32,729 nt of DNA from Bacteroidales bacterium. Lineage in GTDB: Bacteria > Bacteroidota > Bacteroidia > Bacteroidales > JAADJA01. The stretch lies in NCBI GenBank assembly GCA_016933115.1, contig JAFGBL010000120.1, positions 1-32,729 on the forward strand, in the 5' to 3' direction. The notes under the pieces were generated by a model. The model was not told the origin of the DNA, made no database searches, and saw only the letters and a program-made list of their open reading frames with translations. A program made the position numbers and the translations under genes. Positions 17,711 through 26,753 of this stretch are shown one piece after another. How positions within the stretch are numbered: the first letter of the stretch is position 1; each line of letters opens with the position of its first letter.

Positions 17711-18673
17711 TTAAAATCTTTTTGTATAGCCGTGGCAGTAAGGTAATGTACCCTTGTGGTCATAATAATCCTGGTGATAATTCTCCGCTTTCCAGAATTT
17801 AGTTGCTTTCTCCAGTTTTGTGGCAATATCATATCCCTTATCTTCCAGTATTTTAATCAGTTTTTCGGCTGTCTCCTTCTGTTTTTCATCCATGTAAAAA
17901 ACCACAGACCGGTATTGCTCCCCAACATCCGGCCCCTGACGGTTAACCTGTGTGGGGTCGTGGATCTCAAAAAACAGTTTGGCCACATTTTCATAGGTGG
18001 TTTTGGCCGGGTCGAATTCAATCTCCACTGCTTCCACATGCCCGGTGGTATGCGAACAGACCTCTTCGTAAGTGGGATTTTCCGTGTGACCTCCGATGTA
18101 CCCGGAGGTAGCCGAGATCACACCTGGCTCTTTCTGCATGTAATATTCAACGCCCCAGAAACACCCCCCCGCGAAGATCGCTTTTTCAGTTTTAGATTTA
18201 TTTTCCATATCTTTTTGTGGTACAAAATTGAGTGAAACAGAATTTACGCAATGCCTTACATTCTTATCGGTAAAGCCCTCTCCTTCGAACACATGCCCCA
18301 GATGTGCCCCGCAACTGGCACATACGATCTCGGTCCGCATGCCGTCCGTATCGGGTACCCGTTTAATGGCTCCTTTGATTTCATCATCAAAGCTGGGCCA
18401 TCCGCAATGTGAGTCAAATTTGTCGGAAGAACGATAAAGCTGTGCATCGCACCTCTTACAGGTATAGGTTCCATCTTCCTTGTAATTTACATATTTACCG
18501 GTGTAGGGCATTTCCGTCCCTTTGTCAACAATCACCCTTTTTTCTTCAGCCGTTAACGGATTAAAGTTCATATTTTTTTCAGCCTCCTGTGTGCAAGCAC
18601 TATGCCCGAAAAATATTGCAAATAAAATAATTCCGGGCGCAAGTGTATAAAAATTTTTCCCCTTATCTTTCAT
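17711..18673 (-). CDS. msrAB: Bifunctional methionine sulfoxide reductase MsrB-MsrA fusion, probable lipoprotein
   Basis: MsrB domain with CxxC pairs CKRC and CASC plus GWPSFDDEI and RHCVNSVSLNF. MsrA domain with AIFAGGCFWGVEYYM...GYIGGHTENPTYEEVCSHTTGHVEAVEIEFDP. N-terminal lipobox-like FFGHSAC. Confidence 0.95.
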   Translation of the reverse strand: MKDKGKNFYTLAPGIILFAIFFGHSACTQEAEKNMNFNPLTAEEKRVIVDKGTEMPYTGKYVNYKEDGTYTCKRCDAQLYRSSDKFDSHCGWPSFDDEIKGAIKRVPDTDGMRTEIVCASCGAHLGHVFEGEGFTDKNVRHCVNSVSLNFVPQKDMENKSKTEKAIFAGGCFWGVEYYMQKEPGVISATSGYIGGHTENPTYEEVCSHTTGHVEAVEIEFDPAKTTYENVAKLFFEIHDPTQVNRQGPDVGEQYRSVVFYMDEKQKETAEKLIKILEDKGYDIATKLEKATKFWKAENYHQDYYDHKGTLPYCHGYTKRF

Positions 18674-18770
18674 ATAGCATTAACAATTATATTTAAAGAA
18701 TGTTTGCAACTGAATGATTATTATATATATGTTTGATTTTAAGAAATTTTAAGAAATTTGTTTAAGTGTA

Positions 18771-18805
18771 TTTGTAAAAAGCTGAACAAAATTGATTTAT
18801 TTTTG
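18771..18805 (+). promoter_or_regulatory. Candidate Bacteroidota promoter for TonB receptor gene (TTTG-N23-TATTTTTG)
   Basis: TTTG 18771-18774 and TATTTTTG 18798-18805, 38 bp upstream of the preferred ATG. Spacing is slightly long. Confidence 0.4.
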
Positions 18806-18843
18806 TTCGTTTGGGTAAATGTAAAATCGAACCAGCAAAAAAG

Positions 18844-21243
18844 ATGAAAAGAGTTTTACTGGGCATTGTAATTGAGCTCCTTGTTATGCAATTCCTTTAC
18901 GGGCAAAGTGGGAGAATTGACGGACGGGTTTACGATGCCAACAACAATGAACCGTTGCCATTCACCAATATTGTAATTTGGGGCACTTCGATCGGGACCA
19001 CTTCCGACCTCGACGGCAACTTTAAGTTTACCGGTTTGGAGCCGGGTTACTTAAGGCTGGCTGCAACATCAGTGGGATATGAAGCCTATATATCTGAGGA
19101 CATTCTGGTGACTAATGCAAAAGTGGCTTACATTGAAATTGCCATGAAGGAGAAGGCCATTCAACTGGAAGAAGTGGTCGTAAAAGCGTCTCCTTTCCGC
19201 AAACCCGAGGAAAGCCCCGTTTCGATGCGGACACTCGATATTTCGGAAATTGAAAAAAATCCCGGAGGCAACCGCGATATATCCAAGGTAATTCAATCGC
19301 TTCCGGGGGTTTCAAGCACGGTATCCTTTCGGAATGATGTAATCGTGAGGGGCGGCGGTGCCAGTGAAAATTCTTTTTATCTTGATGACGTTGAAATCCC
19401 AACCATCAATCATTTTTCCACACAGGGAGCTTCAGGAGGCCCAATTGGAATTATCAATGTGGATTTTATCCGCGAAGTGGATTATTACTCGGGCGCTTTC
19501 CCTGCCTCAAAAGGTACGACTTTAAGCTCGACTTTTTTGTTTAAAATGCTTGAGCCGAATAAGGACAAAATGAACTTCAGGGCAACCCTGGGGGCTACTG
19601 ACCTCGGATTATCGCTGAACGGCCCGGTGAGTAAAAATTCAGGATTATTGTTTTCTGTCCGCCGTTCGTACCTGGGCTTTTTGTTCGATGCACTTGGATT
19701 GCCTTTTTTACCCACTTATAATGACCTCCAATTCAAATATAAAATAAACATCAACCAGAAAAATGAAATTTCTTTTATCGGTTTAGGTGCGATTGATCAG
19801 TTTGAACTGAATACAGGCCTGAAGGATCCCGATGAAAGCCAGCGATTCCTGTTGAACGCATTGCCCATCAATGAGCAGTGGAGCTATACATTCGGAGTGG
19901 TTTACAAGCATTTTCGCAAAAACGGCTTCGACACCTGGGTGGTAAGCAGGAATTACCTCGATAACAGGGCTTATAAATATTATAACAACATAGAAACGGA
20001 TTCCCTGAAGACATTTGATTATATTTCATCCGAGGCGGAAAATAAAGCACGTTTCGAGCATACCTCCAGGGTCAACGGGTTCAAGATCAATTATGGAGCC
20101 GGGATCAACTATGCCCGTTACACCAACAAAACCTTCCAAAGGATATATGATACTTCATCCACCACTATCAATTACAATTCCGGTCTGGATGTATTTAGCT
20201 GGAATGCTTTCGGACAACTGAGCAAGAGTGTTTTCAAAGAGCGGCTTACATTGTCGCTGGGCCTGCGGATGGACGCCAACAACTATTCCAAAAGCATGAC
20301 CAATATGCTCGATCAGCTGTCGCCCAGGTTTTCGGCATCCTATGCGCTGACTGAGAAATTTTCCCTGAATTTCAATACCGGCCGGTATTTCCAGCGACCG
20401 GCCTATACTACCCTTGGTTTCAGGAGCAATGACAATGAGCTCGTCAATAAGGATAACGGATTAAAATACCTCTCATCCGACCATATCGTTGGAGGGGTAG
20501 AGTTTTTACCCAATGACAAATCCAAATTCACGGTTGAGGGATTTTATAAGTTCTACAGGGATTATCCGTTCTCAGTGAATGATTCGGTAACACTTGCCAA
20601 TAAAGGAGGGGATTTTGGTACTGTGGGGAATGAGGAAGTATTGTCGATCGGAAAGGGGAGGGCTTACGGATTCGAAATTCTGGCCCGTGAAAAGGACATT
20701 AAAGGGTTCAACATCATACTGTCGTACACATTTGTTCGCAGTGAATTTCAGGACCTGAGCGGAAAATACATTGCTTCGGCCTGGGACAACAAGCACATTT
20801 TAAATATTACGGTTCTGAAAAAGCTGAAAAGAAACTGGGATATCGGCGCCAAATGGCGTTTCGTTGGAGGCCCGCCGTATACTCCTTATGATATTGCAAA
20901 ATCCAGCATCCGGTCGGCATGGGATGTGCAAAATGCACCATACCTCGATTATTCAATGTTCAATACCCTGCGGTTTGAGAATTACCACCAGCTTGATGTT
21001 CGGGTCGACAAGCAATATTATTTCAACAAATGGTCATTGATACTTTATGTGGATATCCAGAATGTTTATAATTTTAAATCGGTCGGGCAGGATTACCTGA
21101 CCAACCTGGATGAAGAAGGAAACCTCAATATAGATCCTGCAACGGCAAATTTGCCCTATGATCAGCAGAAGTATATTCTTCGCCGGCTTCAAAATGAATC
21201 GGCGACCATTTTACCGACTTTAGGCATTATCGTTGAATTTTAA
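18844..21243 (+). CDS. TonB-dependent receptor with N-terminal carboxypeptidase-regulatory-like domain
   Basis: GRIDGRVYDANNNEPLPFTNIVIWGTSIGTTSDLDGNFKFTGLEPG (CarboxypepD_reg-like). Plug region DISKVIQSLPGVSSTVSFRNDVIVRGGGASENSFYLDDVEIPTINHFSTQG followed by a beta-barrel. ATG at 18844 is followed by a signal peptide. Confidence 0.92.
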   Translation: MKRVLLGIVIELLVMQFLYGQSGRIDGRVYDANNNEPLPFTNIVIWGTSIGTTSDLDGNFKFTGLEPGYLRLAATSVGYEAYISEDILVTNAKVAYIEIAMKEKAIQLEEVVVKASPFRKPEESPVSMRTLDISEIEKNPGGNRDISKVIQSLPGVSSTVSFRNDVIVRGGGASENSFYLDDVEIPTINHFSTQGASGGPIGIINVDFIREVDYYSGAFPASKGTTLSSTFLFKMLEPNKDKMNFRATLGATDLGLSLNGPVSKNSGLLFSVRRSYLGFLFDALGLPFLPTYNDLQFKYKININQKNEISFIGLGAIDQFELNTGLKDPDESQRFLLNALPINEQWSYTFGVVYKHFRKNGFDTWVVSRNYLDNRAYKYYNNIETDSLKTFDYISSEAENKARFEHTSRVNGFKINYGAGINYARYTNKTFQRIYDTSSTTINYNSGLDVFSWNAFGQLSKSVFKERLTLSLGLRMDANNYSKSMTNMLDQLSPRFSASYALTEKFSLNFNTGRYFQRPAYTTLGFRSNDNELVNKDNGLKYLSSDHIVGGVEFLPNDKSKFTVEGFYKFYRDYPFSVNDSVTLANKGGDFGTVGNEEVLSIGKGRAYGFEILAREKDIKGFNIILSYTFVRSEFQDLSGKYIASAWDNKHILNITVLKKLKRNWDIGAKWRFVGGPPYTPYDIAKSSIRSAWDVQNAPYLDYSMFNTLRFENYHQLDVRVDKQYYFNKWSLILYVDIQNVYNFKSVGQDYLTNLDEEGNLNIDPATANLPYDQQKYILRRLQNESATILPTLGIIVEF

Positions 21244-21253
21244 TAATTTCCCA

Positions 21254-22024
21254 ATGAAAAGAATCCTTTCAATAACAGTTTTTTTCGTGGTTCTGACAGG
21301 GTTTATCCTCGTTTCGATGAACTTGAGTTTTTCAGGACCTCAGGAGCAGGTTAAAGCTAAAAATCCAGGTCAGGCGGTGTTACAGACAAATCCTGACGGT
21401 TCAGGGGCAGAACTGGAAATAATATTTAAAAAGGGTGAATCACACAATCATCCATTGATGGCCGTTTGGGTCGAAGATACTACCGGTAAATATATCCAGA
21501 CCCTTTATGTTGCCAAATCCATTGCATCCGGCATTTTTAATTATGGAGATAATTCATCGGGCACCTGGACCCAGGGGGAGGTGAGGAGGCCGGCGGCATT
21601 GCCCTACTGGGGGCACAAAAGAGGCGATCGGGCACCGGATGGGCTTTACCTGCCCACTCCTGCTAACCCGGTACCGGATGCCTATACCGGTGCAACTCCG
21701 ACCGGTGACTTCAGACTGGAAACCCGGTTGGATAAAAACGGACCCGATGTTTATGATGTTTTGCTGGAAATCAACCAGTCCTGGGATTGGAACGAATACT
21801 GGACCAACAACAAATACCCCGATGACGAGGATTACAAGAGCTCATCACAACCGGCGGTGGTTTATCAGGCAAGGGTCGGCATGAATGATACCATCAAGGA
21901 ATTTCCCATGAAGTTTATCGGACATAGCCATTATTCAGGTAAAACCGGTGAACTTTTTACGGAAACAAATTCTTTGACTACGGCTCTGGATATCGCAGAC
22001 GAAATTGTTGTTAAGGTAAAATAA
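21254..22024 (+). CDS. DUF2271-like exported protein
   Basis: Signal peptide from ATG 21254. Contains VWVEDTTGKYIQTLYVAK, LPYWGHKRG...DGLYLPTPANPVPDAYTGATPTGDF and LLEINQSWDWNEYW, which resemble DUF2271 proteins. Confidence 0.65.
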   Translation: MKRILSITVFFVVLTGFILVSMNLSFSGPQEQVKAKNPGQAVLQTNPDGSGAELEIIFKKGESHNHPLMAVWVEDTTGKYIQTLYVAKSIASGIFNYGDNSSGTWTQGEVRRPAALPYWGHKRGDRAPDGLYLPTPANPVPDAYTGATPTGDFRLETRLDKNGPDVYDVLLEINQSWDWNEYWTNNKYPDDEDYKSSSQPAVVYQARVGMNDTIKEFPMKFIGHSHYSGKTGELFTETNSLTTALDIADEIVVKVK

Positions 22025-22028
22025 TGGC

Positions 22029-22658
22029 TTAAAGAAACCTGTACAACTCGTTGTTTCGTCGGATGTTTCTTTTTTGATGAATAATATTTTCTGTTCTGCG
22101 GTCCTTTTTTATTTGCTGGAAAATTTCCTTTTCGCCCGAAACGTACAGGATGGAATAATCAACCCCATTTTCCACCATAATGAAATTTTCCGTTACATCA
22201 ATGATGATTTGGGATTCTGGTTCAAATAATGCGTCGTCCGCATATTTTTTACCAACCATTTTCGTGATTTCGTTTTTTTCTTCTTTGGTCAGGTAAGCAA
22301 AAATATATGTAAAAAAGAACAACCTGTTGTTATAAAAATGATATTCACATTTGGTTTTATGTCCGCCCACTTTCACCCGGTAAAACAAAATCTGGAATTT
22401 TGAATTCCGGTCCTTTTTTAATATGCAGTTTGGTTTGCCGTGTTTGTCGATCACTTCCTGGTAAGAAATCCCGAAATTGAGGTCATCTTTCACACGGATC
22501 GTTTGCTTTGATGGAATTTTCCGTAACTGGTCGGTTTCGTCCAGTTTGGAGTAAAATTCAGGATTTTCATACTTCGTCAATAACTTATCGTAGTAGTAAT
22601 CCCTGGGAAATAAGTTATTGTTGTAAGTCCGAAACATATTGATTGAAAGAAAACCCAT
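22029..22658 (-). CDS. Hypothetical protein
   Basis: 209-aa ORF convergent with the DUF2271-like gene. Contains ISYQEVIDKHGKPNCILKK...YHFYNNRLFFF, superficially like the BamE/SmpA-type pattern. No confident family assignment. Confidence 0.6.
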   Translation of the reverse strand: MGFLSINMFRTYNNNLFPRDYYYDKLLTKYENPEFYSKLDETDQLRKIPSKQTIRVKDDLNFGISYQEVIDKHGKPNCILKKDRNSKFQILFYRVKVGGHKTKCEYHFYNNRLFFFTYIFAYLTKEEKNEITKMVGKKYADDALFEPESQIIIDVTENFIMVENGVDYSILYVSGEKEIFQQIKKDRRTENIIHQKRNIRRNNELYRFL

Positions 22659-22875
22659 AGTTTAATCAACCCTCAATAGTCAGGTGTAAACAATTGTAAT
22701 GGAGATAAGTAACATTAACAGCCTTTTTAGCGAATATCCGGATCGGATACCGGATGTTCTTCAAACATCAATTTTTCGAAGGAAACAACTAAACAAATGC
22801 CGGCAATTTTTGTTATAAATAATTAAAACTGAAAAATTTACACGATAAAAATTACGAATTAAAGGAGAGTAGTTT

Positions 22876-23370
22876 ATGAATAAAATGATGAGGACACTAT
22901 TGTTGGTTGCAATTACCATAGGAATGAATGTTAAATCTTTTGCACATTGCGAAGTTCCTTGCGGTATTTATAACGATGAGCTCAGGATTGCGATGCTTTA
23001 CGAGCATTTTACCACCATTGAAAAGGCTATGACCAAAATCGTTGAATTATCCAATGCTTCCGATGAGGATTATATGATGATCACGCGTTGGACCAATACC
23101 AAAGAAGACCATGCCACCGAAATACAGCATGTGGTATCTCAGTATTTCATAACCCAACGGATCAAGCTTCCTGAAACCACTGAGGGCGCAGCATACGAGA
23201 AATACATCAAACAGCTTTCGCTATTGCATCAATTGATCTTCTATGCAATGAAAACCAAACAAACCACCGATATCCAATACATTGAAAAGCTACGTGTCGC
23301 TCTTGGCGCTTTTGAGGAAGTTTATTTTGATGGCGGGCACCGGCACAAAATTGAGCTGGAGCATCATTGA
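22876..23370 (+). CDS. sodN: Nickel superoxide dismutase with Sec signal peptide
   Basis: MNKMMRTLLLVAITIGMNVKSFA|HCEVPCGIYND. The HCxxPCxxY nickel hook follows a signal peptide, then helical NiSOD-like sequence (KEDHATEIQHVVSQYFITQRIK). AGGAGAG Shine-Dalgarno-like site upstream. Confidence 0.9.
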   Translation: MNKMMRTLLLVAITIGMNVKSFAHCEVPCGIYNDELRIAMLYEHFTTIEKAMTKIVELSNASDEDYMMITRWTNTKEDHATEIQHVVSQYFITQRIKLPETTEGAAYEKYIKQLSLLHQLIFYAMKTKQTTDIQYIEKLRVALGAFEEVYFDGGHRHKIELEHH

Positions 23371-23375
23371 TCCGG

Positions 23376-24251
23376 TCATTTTTTCCTGTTGATCAGGTAA
23401 ACACCCACCAGAATTATCAGCATATTCCCGATGTGATGGAAAGTGATGTTTTCACCGTCGAGAAAACCCCACATGATAGCGAATATAGGAATGATGTAGG
23501 TAACCGACGATGCAAGTATCGTTGAAACATGGCGGATAAGGCTGTTCATCAAAACCATGGCTATGGCGGTTCCGATAATTCCCAGCGCAGCCAGGGCTGC
23601 AAAATGCAAAGGCCAGTTATGATGCTCGAAAACCGGTTCAATATCGGTGGAAAGCAAATATGCCAATGCCACGGGACCTACAAAAACGAATGACAGGGAG
23701 GTGATCTGAACCCCGTTGAGGTGTGTAAGCCTGGCTTTTACAACGTTGATGTTGACTGCATAACAGGTTGTTGCAAGAACCACCAGCAATGCAAACAGGT
23801 TTATTTTTCCCAATTCCACTTCTTCTCCGGCCAGGACGAGCCCGAAGGCTCCAACAAGACCCAGCAGCAATCCCACTATTTTAATGAGTTTAAATTTAGA
23901 TCTGAAAAATAGAACTCCAATCACTAAGGTAAAAACCGGGGTAAGTGAATTCAGTATTCCGGCCAGTGCACTATCGATCCTGGTTTGAGCTTTTGTAAAC
24001 AGGAAGGCAGGAATGAAACTGCCGATAAATCCCGAAACCAATAACCATTTCAGGTCCTTTCTCTTAAGAACTTTCAGGTTACGCAATGAAACCGGTAACA
24101 AAGCCAGGGAAGCAAGCAATAAACGGATGGCTGCCGCCTGTTCGTTACTGAAGCTTTTAAGACCGACCTTGATAAGGATAAAGGAACTGCCCCACACAAA
24201 CGCAAGGAGCATCAGGATGAAGATATGAAACCAGCGCTTTTCCCAGATCAT
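23376..24251 (-). CDS. EamA/DMT-family transporter
   Basis: About 10 TM segments, with AFVWGSSFILIKVGLKSFSNEQAAAIRLLLASLALLPV as in EamA proteins. Start at internal ATG (MIWEKRWFHIF) preferred over the 24380 start. Confidence 0.88.
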   Translation of the reverse strand: MIWEKRWFHIFILMLLAFVWGSSFILIKVGLKSFSNEQAAAIRLLLASLALLPVSLRNLKVLKRKDLKWLLVSGFIGSFIPAFLFTKAQTRIDSALAGILNSLTPVFTLVIGVLFFRSKFKLIKIVGLLLGLVGAFGLVLAGEEVELGKINLFALLVVLATTCYAVNINVVKARLTHLNGVQITSLSFVFVGPVALAYLLSTDIEPVFEHHNWPLHFAALAALGIIGTAIAMVLMNSLIRHVSTILASSVTYIIPIFAIMWGFLDGENITFHHIGNMLIILVGVYLINRKK

Positions 24252-24427
24252 AAATAAAAAAATGCAAATGTAAGCTTTTGATATTACCCGAAACGTGATT
24301 AAAAAATGAAATAGAGGATACAAATTCAAATCGATAGACAGGCCAGGGAACTGATCACGGTTCGAATCGTATAAAATCAAGTCAATCGGAATTACGATGT
24401 TGAATTTTAATTAATTTTGATAACCTA

Positions 24428-25225
24428 ATGTATTATGTGATCGTTGCATCGGATGGTACGGGCCGCACAGCCGAACAGGCATTGAATGCCGCTATTACGC
24501 AGTTTCAGGGAACCGAATTGGAGGTGATCATCAAACCGGGTGTTCGCAGCAAATTGCAGGTGCTGGAAGTTGTGGAAGAGGCATTGGAACGAAATGCATT
24601 TATTGTTCATACCCTTGTTTCCGATGAAATCCGGAGCATCATGCACGAAACTGCCCGAAAATTAAATGTAGAAACCATCGACCTCATGGGGCCGCTATTG
24701 ATGAGGTTGTCGCAGCAACTCGAAAATTCACCATCCGAAAAGCCTGGCCTTTTCCGGGAACTCAATGAGGACTATTTCCGGCGCATCGAGGCCATCGAAT
24801 ACACTTTCAGGCACGACGACGGGCAACGGCTGCACGAACTGGACAAGGCCGATATTATCATCATGGGCGTTTCCAGGACTTTTAAGACCCCACTGAGTAT
24901 TTACCTGGCCACAAAAGGCTGGCTGGTTGCCAATATTCCCATTGTGCTGGATATGCCGGCGCCGCAAGTTTTATCCGATATCGATCCTTCCAGGGTTTTT
25001 GGTTTGACAACCTATCCCAGCAGGCTCGTACAACTGAGGAAAGTCAGGCACGAACACCTGGGCGGTACGACCGGACACTACGCCGATTATTCCTATGTAA
25101 CCCGTGAAATCAGGTTTGCACATGCCATTTACCAGCAACATCCCAGGTGGGCCATCATCAATGTCACCAGCAAGGCCATCGAGGAGATCGCTTCTGAAAT
25201 CCTTTCCATCTACGGCAGACATTGA
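24428..25225 (+). CDS. Pyruvate,phosphate dikinase regulatory protein (kinase/phosphorylase, DUF299)
   Basis: YYVIVASDGTGRTAEQALNAA, GVSRTFKTPLSIYLATKGWLVANIPIVLDMPAP and FGLTTYPSRLVQLRKVR are PDRP/PSRP signatures. Confidence 0.93.
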   Translation: MYYVIVASDGTGRTAEQALNAAITQFQGTELEVIIKPGVRSKLQVLEVVEEALERNAFIVHTLVSDEIRSIMHETARKLNVETIDLMGPLLMRLSQQLENSPSEKPGLFRELNEDYFRRIEAIEYTFRHDDGQRLHELDKADIIIMGVSRTFKTPLSIYLATKGWLVANIPIVLDMPAPQVLSDIDPSRVFGLTTYPSRLVQLRKVRHEHLGGTTGHYADYSYVTREIRFAHAIYQQHPRWAIINVTSKAIEEIASEILSIYGRH

Positions 25226-25312
25226 GGAACTGAAGCCAACAAAATGATTTCTGTTTCAAAAAGTAGTTTTGTGTAAAAAATTCGCTTTACTTTGGTGCTT
25301 TACTGATCGTGT

Positions 25313-26230
25313 ATGTTTCAATCCCATTTTGGAGAAATTGCAGCCTTGCTCACCGCCATGTTCTGGGCGGTAACCAGCCTTTCGTTCGAACAGGCAGGAA
25401 AGCGGATCGGCTCATTAACGGTGAACCTGATCCGGCTTTACATTGCATTTGGTATCTATACGGTTTATCTTTATTTCGTACGCGGAATCCCTTTTCCTTT
25501 GGATGCTACCAAAGAAGCCTGGCTCTGGCTTTCGCTCTCGGGCCTAGTTGGTTTTGCGATCGGCGACCTGCTGCTGTTCCAGGCTTTTGTAGTAGTCGGG
25601 GCAAGGATCTCCATGCTGATCATGGCTTTGGTTCCTCCCATAACAGCACTCACCGGCTGGTTGATCCTGGGCGAAACGCTTTCCCTTCAAAGTGTGATGG
25701 GAATGGTTCTGACCATCAGCGGAGTTTCTTTGGTAGTTCTCAAAAGGGGCGTTCCTGAGTTAAATTCAAAGGGGAAAAACAGGATCAAATTTTCATATCC
25801 TGCAGTGGGCATATTGCTTGCATTTGGGGGCGCCGTCGGGCAGGCAGTCGGACTGGTATTAAGCAAATTCGGGATGAAGGATTACAATGCCTTTGCCGCT
25901 TCACAAATCCGGGTTTTGGCAGGTTTGGTCGGGTTTACAATTATTTTCTTCATCATGCGCCGCTGGGGAAGGGTATGGAAAGGATTGAAAAACCGCAAGG
26001 GGATGCTGTTTACCGGACTTGGTTCGGTTTTCGGGCCTTTCCTGGGAGTTTCATTTTCCCTGCTCGCGGTCCAGCATACCGATACCGGTGTGGCGGCCAC
26101 CATCATGTCCATCGTGCCTATCCTGCTGATCCTACCTGCCGTTTTTCTGTTCAGGGAAAAAGTCAATATCAGGGAGATCATCGGATCATTTATTGCAGTC
26201 GGAGGTGTCGCATTGCTTTTCATGGAATAG
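25313..26230 (+). CDS. EamA/DMT-family transporter
   Basis: Multi-TM protein with two EamA repeats (AALLTAMFWAVTSLSFEQAGKRIGS...; SYPAVGILLAFGGAVGQAVGLVLSKFGM...). Confidence 0.88.
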   Translation: MFQSHFGEIAALLTAMFWAVTSLSFEQAGKRIGSLTVNLIRLYIAFGIYTVYLYFVRGIPFPLDATKEAWLWLSLSGLVGFAIGDLLLFQAFVVVGARISMLIMALVPPITALTGWLILGETLSLQSVMGMVLTISGVSLVVLKRGVPELNSKGKNRIKFSYPAVGILLAFGGAVGQAVGLVLSKFGMKDYNAFAASQIRVLAGLVGFTIIFFIMRRWGRVWKGLKNRKGMLFTGLGSVFGPFLGVSFSLLAVQHTDTGVAATIMSIVPILLILPAVFLFREKVNIREIIGSFIAVGGVALLFME

Positions 26231-26274
26231 TTATTTTTTGTAAATTTGGTTTTTAAACTATAAAAATCAAAAAG

Positions 26275-26487
26275 ATGAAAGTCAGCGCTCGCAATCAACT
26301 CAAAGGCAAGGTAAAAAGCATACAGGACGGGATGGTCAACTCTGAAGTGGTCATTGAACTGGCTCCCGGTGTTGAGATCACCTCCATCATTACCAAAAGC
26401 TCGGCAGAAAGCCTGGGCATCAAAGCAGGAAAAGAAGTTTATGCTGTGATCAAGGCCTCCAATGTGATGATCGGGGTGGATCATTGA
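26275..26487 (+). CDS. Standalone Mop/TOBE domain protein (molbindin-like)
   Basis: MKVSARNQLKGKVKSIQDGMVNSEVVIELAPGVEITSIITKSSAESLGIKAGKEVYAVIKASNVMIGVD is a classic ~68-aa Mop domain. Confidence 0.92.
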   Translation: MKVSARNQLKGKVKSIQDGMVNSEVVIELAPGVEITSIITKSSAESLGIKAGKEVYAVIKASNVMIGVDH

Positions 26488-26753
26488 AGGGAATAATAAT
26501 TCGTGTTTAAGAATTTTATCAGCTGATTATTAAGGTGCATTGTTGGGACTTTTCTACTGAAGTGGATAATTTTTTAAAATTCACCTTATTTAACTTTGAA
26601 GCCTATCTTACCTGAGAGCCATAAATGATCGGTGCCCCGGTTCGCTAGTATAAAAAGTCGTTAGCCTATCTAAAACCAAATTCAGGTAACCAAAATTCAA
26701 CAATTGCGGTTAAAGGGTATTGAACCAATCGTTAATAAAAGGGTTTAGCTTGT

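Noticed and set aside
18735-18765. Tandem TTTTAAGAAAT copies upstream of the TonB receptor as a regulatory repeat
   Set aside because: Two short AT-rich copies in an AT-rich spacer are easily due to chance.
26610-26670. GGTGCCCCGGTTCGCTAG resembling a tRNA T-arm
   Set aside because: No matching acceptor, D or anticodon arms and no paired T-stem.
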